Shown here: positions 1-10,213 of the stretch, piece after piece | How the letters are laid out: the number at the start of each line of letters is the position of its first letter | How positions within the stretch are numbered: position 1 is the stretch's first letter | NCBI GenBank assembly: GCA_016098155.1 | Contig: JAAAJB010000083.1 | Location: 1-64,000, forward strand | Origin: Actinomortierella ambigua | Lineage: Eukaryota > Mortierellomycota > Mortierellomycetes > Mortierellales > Mortierellaceae | Direction: 5' to 3' | DNA: 64,000 nt | Made by a program: the position numbers and the translations under genes | Notes under the pieces: generated by a model | Seen by the model: only the letters and a program-made list of their open reading frames with translations | The model's database searches: none | What the model was told of the DNA's origin: nothing

Positions 1-1000
1 TCCCTCCTCTCCCCTCTTGCATGCTTTCTCTTCCACCAACTCACCCTTCTCTCCTCCCTTTTGCTACTATGGTCATTCAACACATCGTAGCCGCATCAAC
101 TTCGGGTCGCCTAAAGTGGCTGGGCGCCGAGGCCCAAGGCACAACCTTAAGGTAATTGGGTAGTTTGTTGGTTGGGATGAAGGGAGAGTGCGCTTGTTGA
201 TAGCGTGCGTATGGATCGTTGGACAATGTGATCCTGCGCCGCCTCTATCTGGGGTAGAGTGTGGTCCTGGCTGGTACGACAATAAAACGTGCATGGGAAA
301 CCGCCTTGAATCAGCATTCAGGGTCGGCATGGGCAGGGCTCATGTCGGTCCCGAGCCTCTGGCCGGCTGTCTTGGGATTGGACTATGTACCCGAGGGGGC
401 CTATAATAGGATTGGGGGTAACAATAGCTTAGAGCCATTCTTCCAGACCGGCCACGCTACCCAATACTTTCTGTCTTTTCTTTTTTTTTCTTCTGTTTAG
501 ATGCGAGCTTGTCAAGAACCATTGTAGTTCACCCTGTGTAATAAAAGTTTTTTTTTATCGAGCTCTTTGTCCAATATTTCTGATGCCAACCACTTTATCT
601 CGACGATGAATTGAAACACACTACTCCCACGACTTTGTCTGTTGCCATGTCCGTAGCATTTCGTTGCCTTTTATTTATTTATTTTTATTTTTATTTTTTT
701 TACAATTCAAAATATCGGCGTGAAGGAGGATGTAGCCTTGCTTAACGACAAGACACTCATGTCAAAGATAGGAAAAGCAGCCTTTGGCAAAGCGTTTGGC
801 AAGGCCTTTTTTATTGGGTATTTTTTGTTTTGTATCACAATGGAACGTAGGCGATTTTTGACAATAAAGGTGCTGAAGGTAAATGGTGGGCTACTTTCTA
901 AAACACCATGTTTTGTACACTTAAAAAATTGCCGATGATTTGTACCGACAATAGGTTTTATATAATGCTGCATAGAAACTGCATGCGAATTTCCAAACAC
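1..1000. other. Gene-poor left edge
   Basis: I see no convincing gene here. The short open frames have no recognisable motif and low-complexity composition. An AATAAA-like hexamer at about 540-545, followed by a T-rich run, could be the 3' end of a plus-strand transcript entering from the left. That is only a guess. T-rich and A-rich runs lie at 660-705. Confidence 0.4.
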
Positions 1001-1002
1001 GA

Positions 1003-1480
1003 CGGAGAGGTGCGATATTGCAGCTTTTGTTGACTTTGGACTCCAGCTGCTGCTGGGTCATGGCCGCCTCGATAGCCTTGGGCCTGTGCTTTGGCATCGG
1101 CCTGGGACGAGGCCGAGACACTCGAGATACCACTTGATCTCGCGCTTCGTGCCTCTCATGTGCAACGTAAACACACAGCCATTGTCCAGATAATACGTGA
1201 TCAGGGCAATACAGGCCGATGGTCCGGCTTGGACGGGTCATACTTATACCCCACCATCAGGTCACGCACATGCACCACCTTGTGAGGGCCAATATGGGTT
1301 GCATACGACAGCTTGTGCGCAAACTGTCGTTAGGGGGTCCGCCTCCGGTGCCGCACCAAAAGCGCATCTTGGCAAAGCTGCGGTCAATCGTCTCCTTCTT
1401 GTGGCAGATAAAGCACGAGTTAGCCGATGCAAAATAACCATATTTTTGGTACAAGGCTCTACATCGATGGCCCAATCCCC
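1003..1480 (-). pseudogene. Frame-broken coding remnant, family not recognised
   Basis: On the minus strand, protein-like sequence continues through three successive reading frames. The first frame (about 1475-1330) includes SCFICHKKETIDRSFAKM and FWCGTGGGPPND. The second (about 1325-1225) includes SYATHIGPHKVVHVRDLMVG. The third (about 1215-1105) includes LITYYLDNGCVFTLHMRG followed by KREIKWYLECLGL. No plausible introns join these frames, so I read this as a decayed gene with at least two frameshifts. The CxxC pair in the first block could be a remnant of a metal site. I do not recognise the family. An alternative is a real gene with unusually short introns or a sequencing error. Confidence 0.4.
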
Positions 1481-1499
1481 AACACTATGAGACCATCGT

Positions 1500-2186
1500 T
1501 GCCATGGAATAGTAAGTGGGACCCACTATTAGTAGTGAGGCTTGAAGCACTTGATAGTTGATATTGTGGATCCTAGGTTACCAACTCTTGTTCCCTTCCT
1601 GTGCTTTCTCGCTTCCAAATAGCTCTTTCATCCCCAGTAACAAACCCCTGAGCTCCTCAGGCACCTATTGGATGAGCAACCCTCGGTCGACAACCATGGT
1701 CGCGTCCCTCTTCTCCAGCGGTTCCTTTGTCAACATACCACTGCCCACATCATGAAAGCACGCTCAGAACAACTACTGCTACTTGCACCCGGCCTCTCGC
1801 CGCCGCGCCTTTGTGGATCTAACCAAGACTATACCCCCCCCCCTTTCAATCTTCGATCCTCCAGAGATAGCACTTCACAACATTACAACTTTTTATCCAT
1901 CTTCACAGATCTTCCAGATCATTGCTTTGTCACTCCATTTGACGCTCAATACACATTATCATGAAGTATCCGCATAAAAAAAAAAAGCTAATTTTGACAA
2001 CTTTTTTTGGTCTTAATGTATGTCAATTGATAGAAAAAAAGGTGTAATGGAGTATGGGGGTGGTGGTAGGTGTGTGTACGAGGGGGGGGGGTAAGCGGAA
2101 GAAGGTACAAAGGTGAATGGATGCTCGTGATTTTTTTTTCATTTCTTGATTCTTCCCTCTATGCTTTTCAAACAAAAAAACGTGAT
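1500..2186. other. Intergenic, downstream of QCR2
   Basis: No gene is supported here. The stretch holds AT-rich runs near 1977-2040 and G-rich runs near 2085, and contains the presumed 3' untranslated and polyadenylation region of the minus-strand QCR2 gene. Confidence 0.4.
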
Positions 2187-4278
2187 TTAGAAGAGAGAGT
2201 CGCCGTAGGGGAGAGTAGCGGTCTGACCCAGGACAACAGTGGTAGGCTTGCTGGCCAGGACCTTGGCAGCGAACTATGAAGAGGAAGGAAGTGGGTGAAA
2301 AAAAAAAGAGGTGAAGATGTTAGAAACATGGGATACCAAAAGATGTACATCTGGATGTTTCCTGAATACAATAAGAAACGAGAACTTACTTTAGAGACAT
2401 CAGCCGAAGAAACGTTGTCCAGAGCAGTCAAAGCCTCGGAGACGGAGACCTTCTCGCCCTTCAGGGCCTGTGCCGAGAGCAGCTCGATGGCGCCCTGGCG
2501 GGTCTCATAGGCGGAAGCGACCTCAAACTTGGCCTGGTTGACCGCCCGTGTGAGCTCCTCTGCCGACACGGTCTTGGAAGCAGCCTTCAGCGCATCGACA
2601 GCAGCCTTGGCGACATTGCCGACTTCGGCATTGCCGGCCTTGACATACAGTCCAAACAGTCCAGCATCCGAGTAGCCAAAGTTGAACGCCGCCACCTCAA
2701 CATCCTTGCCAGCCTTGCTCGAGATCGTCGACAGCGGCGAAACACCCGATGTCGACCACTTGACAAAGCGCTCGCCACCCAGGAGCGCACGCAGCACCTG
2801 AGCCTTGTAGAAATCGGCCGTGCCGGCAGCAGCGCCCTCAAAGGCAACTGCAATGTGGCCCTCGGACGTGCCGTGGGGGACACGGATATCACCGCCGTGG
2901 TACTTGGCAGCGGACGAGGCAGCGGAGCCGCCGGCAGGGATGTTGGCGAACGACGAGGCAGCAAGGTCCTTCAGCTCGGCCTCCGAGACACCGGTGGCGA
3001 CCAGGGCAATCTTGTTGCCGACAAAGTTGTTGGCGGCAAAGGCCTTGAGGTCCGAGGGCTCAACGGACGAGTACGCGGCAGCGTAGATCGAGTTGCCGAG
3101 ACCGGAGCGGAAGGCAACAGCGTGGGCAGCGTCCAGGATGGCAATCACGGGCGTCGACTCGGCGCGGGTGCACTCGGCGACAATCTCCTCGTGGACACCG
3201 TGCATCTCGTGCTCGGCAAACTTGGTCTTGGTGACCATATCGCCAAAGACCTCAACGAAGTATGGGCTGTAAAGGAGAGATGTTTTCCATGACCGGGTCG
3301 TCAATTGTCCAGAATGGTGGGTGATGAGTGATCGGTTGCTTCTAGTTCCAACGACGTTGTTTGTTCTTTCCCAGTTGTTTGAGCCATCCAAAATCAAATG
3401 AAGAACAAAAAAACACTTACACATCCTCCTTCATGCACTCGGCAGTGAAGACAATGTTCTCACGGCCAAGAGACGACGAAAGGACACCACCAAGGAGCTC
3501 GGTCTCACGGGTAATGCGGAAAGCAGAGCGCTTGCCGTTGTTCTATGGTCGCGTAAAAAAACGGAGAGAGGAATATAAGTACATTGTGTTGGCTAGTCTT
3601 AGGTGAACGCACTTGCGAGAAAGGTAAACGCAAGAGTGAAAAGCCACGGGGAAACGTCTTGTTCCCATGTAATGGCTGTATTTTGTTCCTCCACCGGCAA
3701 TTGAGCGCGAAAAAAGGTGGTATAGGGCTGGTTGTTCGATGTTAACCTGGCCCCTGCCACCTGTTCCCTCCTGCTGATACTGATGTCCTTCCAATTGCAC
3801 AGGCAATTGTGCTATCTCGGACGAGATTTCTTCCCGTTTCCGATTGTTGTGGTTGTAACTGGTATAAAGTTGCCCTGATCAGATCATTCGTTTGTTTTGA
3901 AGATCATTGCGTCCATAATGTCGCCATGCCATAGGTCTTCCAGAGAGTAATGAAGCAGTTGGTGATGCCGCGTTGATTGATGAATGTCGTTCATGTAACA
4001 ACAATAGCAGCAATCAATAAAAGCAAGAAAAAAAGAAGGGCCGGTTTCCGTACCTTGAAGCCAAAGTTCTTGACAAAGTGGGAAATACCGGCCTTATCCT
4101 TGGGCTCGAAGCGAGCACCGGCGTTGATGACCAGGGAGACCGAGGCGGTCTTGGAGTTCTCCTCCAGGGCAGCGACCTTGATGCCGTTGCCGGTCTTGGC
4201 GACAGCGGTGGCATAGCCAGCCTTGAGGATGGTGGGGACCAAGTTCAGGGTCTTGCGGGCAGAGGCAGTGGACAGCAT
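2187..4278 (-). CDS. QCR2: Cytochrome b-c1 complex core protein 2 (Qcr2)
   Basis: Core subunit 2 of respiratory complex III, on the matrix side of the mitochondrial inner membrane. It has the M16 peptidase fold but is structural rather than catalytic. Exons are 4278-4054, 3542-3421, 3266-2390 and 2273-2187, giving 436 residues, which is the usual family length. The N-terminus (MLSTASARKTLNLVPTILKA) looks like a mitochondrial presequence. It is followed by the family block SVSLVINAGARFEP and then AGISHFV. The HxxEH zinc motif of true processing peptidases is replaced here by ISHFVKN, as expected for core 2 proteins. Introns have GTACGG, GTAAGT and GTAAGT donors, and phases close exactly. The start is the ATG at 4278. 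QCR2 is divergent from SCO1, another respiratory-chain gene. Mitochondrial processing peptidase is less likely because of the lost zinc motif and the C-terminal sequence. Confidence 0.93.
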
Positions 4279-5102
4279 TATGTTCTAAAGGGGGGGAGTA
4301 GAAAAATGAGCCAAATGGCGTATTTCGGAGACAATTCCGAGAAAATGAGGCGTCAGTCGGATACAATGCTTTCCGGGTAGGAGGGAGCAGGGGGGTGGAT
4401 GGAGGAGAGGAGGGCGGAGAGAGTGAGAGTAAGGGAATGTGCATGGTCCTTTGGAATGTGTTTGGGGGAAGAGAAGGGAGGGACAGGGCGGTGTGTGGGG
4501 AGGGGGCATGGAGTGTGCGGATCAGGCTCGGATGTGCTCGCTCGGGCAGTTGTCCGAACGATCGGCATGTGCAGCCAGCAGACAACGCGTGGATTTCCGC
4601 ATTGGGGGGGGGGAGCAACACAGGACAAGTCCGAGCGCCATGAATGAGGAATGAATGAATGGAGAATGGCGCGAGGATGGAGCAGCATGGGGGAAGTGTG
4701 GGTGGTGAGCAAGCCTTACCCTCGAGAGGGGGGGGATGGGGAAGGAGGAGGGAGGAAAGGGGAGGAGGATGGAGGATGAAGAGAAAGAGACGGTTCGTCG
4801 TGGGCAATCAAAATGATCCGCTGTCTTTCAGCAAGGTAATATTATGTCCGCACAACCCAAACACAGAAACAACCCTCACTTGCTCTGTGTATGTCCCCTC
4901 TCAACCTTGCTTTTCCGGACTGATTGATTTTCATAGCTGATGCGACACACTGATCTCCGATGACGTAAAATCATTCCTCTCTGATGAGAGGAACTATCTG
5001 TCTTCTCCACAAGCGAAGAGAGACTTCAAAGAGAGAGAGGTGATCAGGTACAACTCACACACTCACCACCTCTTGCATCAAACCCCAACCATTCCTCTCA
5101 CC
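4279..5102. promoter_or_regulatory. Shared divergent promoter region QCR2/SCO1
   Basis: These 824 bp separate the start codons of two divergently transcribed respiratory genes. The region is strongly G/A-rich on the plus strand from 4380 to 4790. A CRE/ATF-like TGACGTAA lies at 4961-4968, about 140 bp upstream of the SCO1 ATG. Co-regulation is an inference from the arrangement; transcription starts are not visible. Confidence 0.45.
4961..4968 (+). promoter_or_regulatory. CRE/ATF-like TGACGTAA element
   Basis: Exact TGACGTAA octamer in the QCR2/SCO1 intergenic region. bZIP factors of the ATF/CREB class bind this type of site in fungi. Its function here is untested, and one match of this length can arise by chance. 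Confidence 0.3.
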
Positions 5103-6368
5103 ATGCTGCACAGACTCGCCCGCCTGGCAGGTATCCATTGTTGCTTCATGTCCCTCACAGCCAGCCTGTGCTGAATGACTCGACTCACTCACCATTCGCC
5201 GCACCCACATACTCACGGACTCGCTTACTTCCTGTCGTCCCGTAGTGAACCCTGCCCGATCGTGCCCCTTTGCCACAGCTACTGCCCGCGCAGTCCCTCG
5301 CACTAGCGTTGCCATCCAGACTGCTTCTCGCTTCAGCAACCTCAATGGCTTCCGAGGCGCACGCATGTACACCCAGCCAACCCTCCGTCAGCAGAACAAC
5401 GCCACCGGCGTAAGTCTCTCTGTTTGCAGATCAAGCCCGCAGCCTAGACAGTGAGAGAGGGAAGAGAGGAGGATTGCTGATCAGCTCTGTTCTGTTCTTT
5501 TCTACTCCAATAGATCCTGAACTGGCGTACTCTGGCTGTCTTTACAGCTACCGGCGCAGGATTATTATACTACTTCCGTCAGGAGAAGGCACGGATCGAA
5601 GTAGCCAAGGGTAAGAACGGAAAAAAAAAAAGTAGTGGAACCTGGGAATTCTCCAATCGCCATCCTGTGCGATAATGCGTCCATTTGTCCGCTTTCCCGT
5701 TTTCTTACGACAAAATCTCAATACGACTTTCCTTTTATACGCCCTTTTGACATATAGAGGAAGAGAGGCGCCTGGCACGTGAGAACACCATTATCGGCAA
5801 GCCCAAAATTGGCGGACCTTTCACCTTGGTGGACCAGCACGGTGTGACGACGACGGAGGGTGATTTCCTGGGGCGGTACATGCTCCTGTACTTTGGCTTC
5901 ACCAACTGCCCCGACATCTGCCCCGAGGAGCTCGACAAGATGGCCGAGGTCCTCGACACCATGGCCAAGGATCCCGAGGTCGGCGATGTCATCACCCCCA
6001 TCTTCATCACCTGCGATCCGCAGCGTGACACCGTCGAGGAGGTGCGGGAGTATGTCCAGGACTTCCACAAGGACCTCGTTGGACTGACTGGCCCCATGGA
6101 GGAGATCGCCAAGGTCGCCCGCGCCTATCGCGTCTACTTCTCCAAGCCGCCCAAGGTCAGCCCCGGTGAGGACTACTTGGTCGACCACTCCATCTTCTTC
6201 TATCTCATGAGCCCCACGGGCGAGTTTGTCGACTGCTATGCCAAGGACCAGACCGCCGAGGTCGTCTCCGAGAGCGTCAAGAAGCACATCTTGGCCTATG
6301 TTGCCGATGGCGGCAAGATTGAAAAGCAGCTCCGACCTCGTGCTGCTGCCTCTGCACCTTCTGCATAG
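5103..6368 (+). CDS. SCO1: SCO1-type copper chaperone for cytochrome c oxidase
   Basis: Inner-membrane mitochondrial protein that delivers copper to the CuA site of cytochrome oxidase subunit 2. Exons are 5103-5130, 5246-5409, 5514-5610 and 5758-6368, giving 299 residues. The first 28-nt exon encodes MLHRLARLA, the start of a basic presequence. One membrane helix (TLAVFTATGAGLLYYF) spans the exon 3 region. The thioredoxin-like domain carries the copper ligands CPDIC (about residue 140) and the distal His in YLVDHSIFF, as well as PIFITCDPQRD. All key residues are present. The ATG at 5103 is preceded by a C/A-rich leader and begins a phase-consistent chain. SCO1 and SCO2 cannot be told apart from this sequence alone. 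Confidence 0.94.
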
Positions 6369-6638
6369 TGGTCGTCGTTGTTGTCGTTGTTGCTGTTGTT
6401 GTTGTTATTGTTTTCTTTGGACCATGGGCTTCCAATTATCTTTATAGATTTTATTCTTTTTTTTCGTATCTGCATTTTTTCCTTCCTTCTTTTCACTCCC
6501 ATACCATCCAGTTCACTCATTCATAGCTTTGCCTGTACCCGAAAAAAAATACTTCACATCATATTCTCCGAGTATTTCTTGCTGCATGAGATGGGGTGTA
6601 TATGTAAATAATACGTAGATGTTTAAGCAAAAAAAAAA
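6369..6638. other. Convergent 3' regions of SCO1 and the LRR gene
   Basis: About 270 bp lie between the stop codons of convergent genes. The stretch is T-rich with no coding content, and presumably carries both polyadenylation regions. Confidence 0.5.
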
Positions 6639-8971
6639 TTAGAGGATGAGAGATAAAGTCAAGCCGACAAAGATGATGACGGTCCGCACGATCGCCGAGC
6701 TGGCGTGTACGCGACCTACGCCGTTCTTGGACGCGTGGCTCTTGATGTCTGGGAGGTTGATATCCACAGGCGGACGCACTATTGAAAGATTGAATCATTC
6801 ACGGCAGGGGTAGTTGGTGGTGGTGGTAGTTAGTGCCGACACTCTTCTTCACAGAAAGGACTTTCAGTCAACTGACTTGACTATTTTTTTTTTTTTTTTT
6901 TACCAAGAGGCACGGTTTGCTGGGTGTCGGTGCAAGTGGCACGACAGCTCGAGCGCCACAAGTAGCTGAGCACGGCCTCGGGGCCCTTTGTGCACACAAA
7001 ATAGTTGCCGGCGACGGAGCACGACTGCCATAGGTGGTGGTTGTCCATGGGGAACGGGCCCGACAGCAGATTATGGGACAAGTTTAAGATGGTCATGTTT
7101 TGAGCCGTTGCCCATGCTGGGATTGGGCCTGTTAACTGGTTGAAGGACAGGTCGAGCACTTTTTTTTTATAGAGAGAAAAAGTCCGGCGAAAAAAAAGGA
7201 GAAAGAGTCATGAAGCAATCGCCTTTTTTTTCCAGTTTCGTCTCCCTCTTCCTCCTCTTCCTTCTTCATTGTCTTACTTACCTCTCAGCATCGTCAAGTT
7301 GGCCAACGATGGAATCGGTCCTCCAAACTCATTATTATCCAGCAACAACGTCTTCAACCTCGTCCAGCCAGCAATATAGGCGGGCAAAGTGCCCTGCATC
7401 ATATTCTTGGACAAGTCCAACTTTGTCAAGTTGACCATGCTTGCCCCCCACTTGCCACTTTCAGCCGACGGCCATCCGCCAGAAATCCCAAGCCCATCCA
7501 ACTTGAGCTCCGAAATCCTCGGCAACGTTGCAAATCTTTCCAGAAACCTCGACGGCGCCACGCGCCACGTGGCCGGATCGATCTGGGCGTTGCGTTGCAA
7601 GGTAGCCTCGTCCATCAGCGTGCGGTCGAGCGTGAACCGGATCGTCGGCGGTGGATCGCCCGTCGTGAATTGGTTTTGACCGAGCGCGAGCGATTTCAGA
7701 CGTGGGAGCGTGAACAGCCATGAGGGGAGCTCGCCCGTCAGGGCGTTCGCTTCCAGGTTCAGCGTCTCTAGCTGCACCCAGCCGCTCGAGGACGGTAGGC
7801 TGCCGGAGAGCTGGTTGTGGCTGAGGTCTAGAAAATCCAAGATGTGGAGGGGGAGGGGGTTGTGCGACAAAAGAATGGAAGAAAGGAAGGAAGGAAGATG
7901 GAGAAGGACGAGATGACGAGATGAAAGTGGTCAGCTTTTATAGGAGTTTGCACTGGATAGGCAAAGAAGCCCCCCACTTGAACTTGTTCAGTCTGATTCA
8001 GCTCTTTTCTTCTTCTTCTTCTTCTTCTTCTTCGATTCTTTGATACCTAGAATATACAGCGGAAGGTCCACCAGGGCTCTTGGGATAGGTCCTGTGAGGC
8101 TATTGTAGTTTAACAGCAGGTACCGGAGGCTAGAAAAAGCCCAGGAGGCCCAGCGAAGATAAGGAAGTAATCATGAAGGTTAAAGGGGAGGCTTTCAAGA
8201 GGATGAGTAACATACGAGTTACAAGCTCCGTGCGACTGGATGCGTCTCAACCTACCTTGTCAAAGTTCCCAGGCTAGCGGGCAACTTGCCAGATAGACCT
8301 TGACCTGTGAAACATCAGAGATAAGGATGAGAAGGGCGAGCAAAGAAAGGGTGGGGAGGGTGGTGGACATGTTGAACCAAGGCTCTCTGCAATCGTCCTC
8401 ATCATAGAGGAGACAACAATAACAACATAAAATACGAGGTCCTACCTGCGAGATAGATGTAGACAATCTGGTTCTGTGCATTGCACTTGATACTCGCCGA
8501 GTTGGGGTACTGAGTATTACAGCAATTGGTCAGCTCTGGTGTAAACTTCCAAGGTCCCGTCGCCTGATAAAGATCTGCGATAACCTTGCAATCTGGACTG
8601 AACACGCCACTGCCCTTTCCCTTTGGAGGAGGAGGAGGAGGAGGAGGAGGAGATGGTGGCTGCGTCACAACAGGTGGAGATGGAGGGGGTGTGGGTTGGT
8701 CCACAGGGAGCTGCGCACTGGTCGTGGACCGTATGCTGCCGTCGTCAACCGAGTCTGGGTCCGGGAATGCTTTAAAGCCTCCTTCGCCATCGCCACCCTC
8801 GTCGTCCTCATCGTCACCCCGTGCAACCACCATGATGGCATGGATGGTCGATAGCAGGATGAGCAGCAATAGTATCCGGGACCAACATGACCTGGCTAAG
8901 GGAGGTGTGGAGAGTGTGTCATTTTTATTAGGTGTTTGGTATGAAATCATGGGTAGTGTGAGAGGTAACAA
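6639..8971 (-). CDS. Secreted/surface leucine-rich-repeat protein with proline-rich stalk
   Basis: Six exons (8971-8446, 8304-8256, 8129-8047, 7827-7282, 7158-6904, 6778-6639) encode 532 residues in closed phase. Order of features: a hydrophobic segment at about 27-45 (SRILLLLILLSTIHAIMVVA) that may be a signal peptide or anchor; an acidic stretch; a proline-rich segment with nine consecutive prolines; a Cys-containing cap (DLYQATGPWKF, NCCNTQYP). Plant-type LRRs follow, such as LLLNYNSLTGPIP, LDLSHNQLSGSLP and LDLSFNQLTGPIP, then a second Cys cap. The C-terminal hydrophobic tail (VRTVIIFVGLTLSLIL) resembles a GPI-attachment signal or tail anchor. Exons follow the repeats, as is common for this fold. 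A cell-surface recognition or wall role is an inference. An ATG at 8950 is an alternative start. Confidence 0.8.
8007..8033 (+). repeat. (TTC)n microsatellite
   Basis: About eight TTC units, lying in the intron between LRR exons 3 and 4 (8046-7828). On the coding strand this is a GAA tract. Confidence 0.85.
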
Positions 8972-10213
8972 AGGGCTGCAACAGCAGTTGTCAATAGGAG
9001 GTGGGAAGGAAAGGAGAGATTTTGCTTAAAGGAAGGAAGGGATATCCAGGTTGTCGGGTCCATGGTGGATTAGGAGTTTGGTAGAGCGACCGTCGTACCT
9101 GAATTTTGAAGAATGAACATTTGGACAAGAGGTGATGTATCAATATGATGTATTCTTGGGGAAAATGGAAGTGAGAAGAGTTTTCGTAGAGACGGATGAG
9201 AACCACTCTTTTTTGTTTCGGTTCATGTGGGTCACACAGAGTCCAGAGACGATTTTTATATCACTCAAACTTTGCTGGTAACAGGAACGTACATATCCCC
9301 CCCCCATCCTAGTACGTACCACAACAGCATCAACCACCGTCCGTGATTTGACAAAAGCTCGAGCCAACAAAACGTTTGTGCATGGGACGCGACGCGAGGC
9401 GATGATTGGCTGGCCCAGGAAAGCTCTCATACGCCTCCTCTTCGTCCTGCATTTTTTGGTGGCTTTTCGTGTCCCCATAACGAAGGGCACGTTTGTCGTC
9501 GACTCGACAAAAGCATGGCAACGTCCCAAAGAACCCCCTCAACGCACACACCGAACTACCCCCTTTTGTTTTTTTTTATCCCTGAAGCAAGATAGAGTAG
9601 GATAGAATGCTATATTTCCAACAACTTTTAACCCAAGTGTGGTTGTGAGTTTGGAGGGAGCAAGAGGGAGACAAGGAGAAAGAGGTAAAGTAACATTGTC
9701 ATCGAATAGCTCGAGCACGCGCCTTTTTTATATGATTCATACATCCCACATGCCAAAAAAAAACAAGGTACATGATTGTATATGATACAGTTTTTTCTTG
9801 TGTTATTTCTGTGGAAAAAAAATTGGAGCTCTAAGTTACGAAAAAAAAAAGAAAAAAGCCTTTGCACCGGATGAGGCGAGGAGTGCGTGGTGGGCACAGA
9901 TGTAGTAGATATTCACACAGATACTCATATGTTCGGTTGCAAGGCAAAGAGAAGAAGACAACAGAAATAGATTTTTTTTGGGGAGAGATAGGTGTACAAG
10001 GAAAAGAAAAAAAAAACGAATCTTAAAGAAGACAAAGCAAAAAAAAAACAAAGGCAACAGAGTAATATGAACGAAGGAACCAGGCAAAGCAAAGCAAAAC
10101 GAAACAAAGAAAGATTGAAAAGACTAGAAACAAAAAAAAATAAACGAGTGGAATAATACATTTTTTTCAATGGTTCTAAGAAAAAAAGACCATTCAAGAA
10201 AGGGAGCAAAATC
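8972..10213. other. Intergenic between LRR and SAP-domain genes
   Basis: About 1.2 kb without a supported gene. Open frames on both strands near 9140-9600 overlap and carry no family motif. The part at 9720-10210 is A-rich on the plus strand with many A-runs, consistent with the 3' untranslated region of the minus-strand SAP-domain gene. Confidence 0.45.

Noticed and set aside
9140..9605. Overlapping plus and minus frames
   Set aside because: Both strands are open over the same stretch and neither has a recognisable motif.
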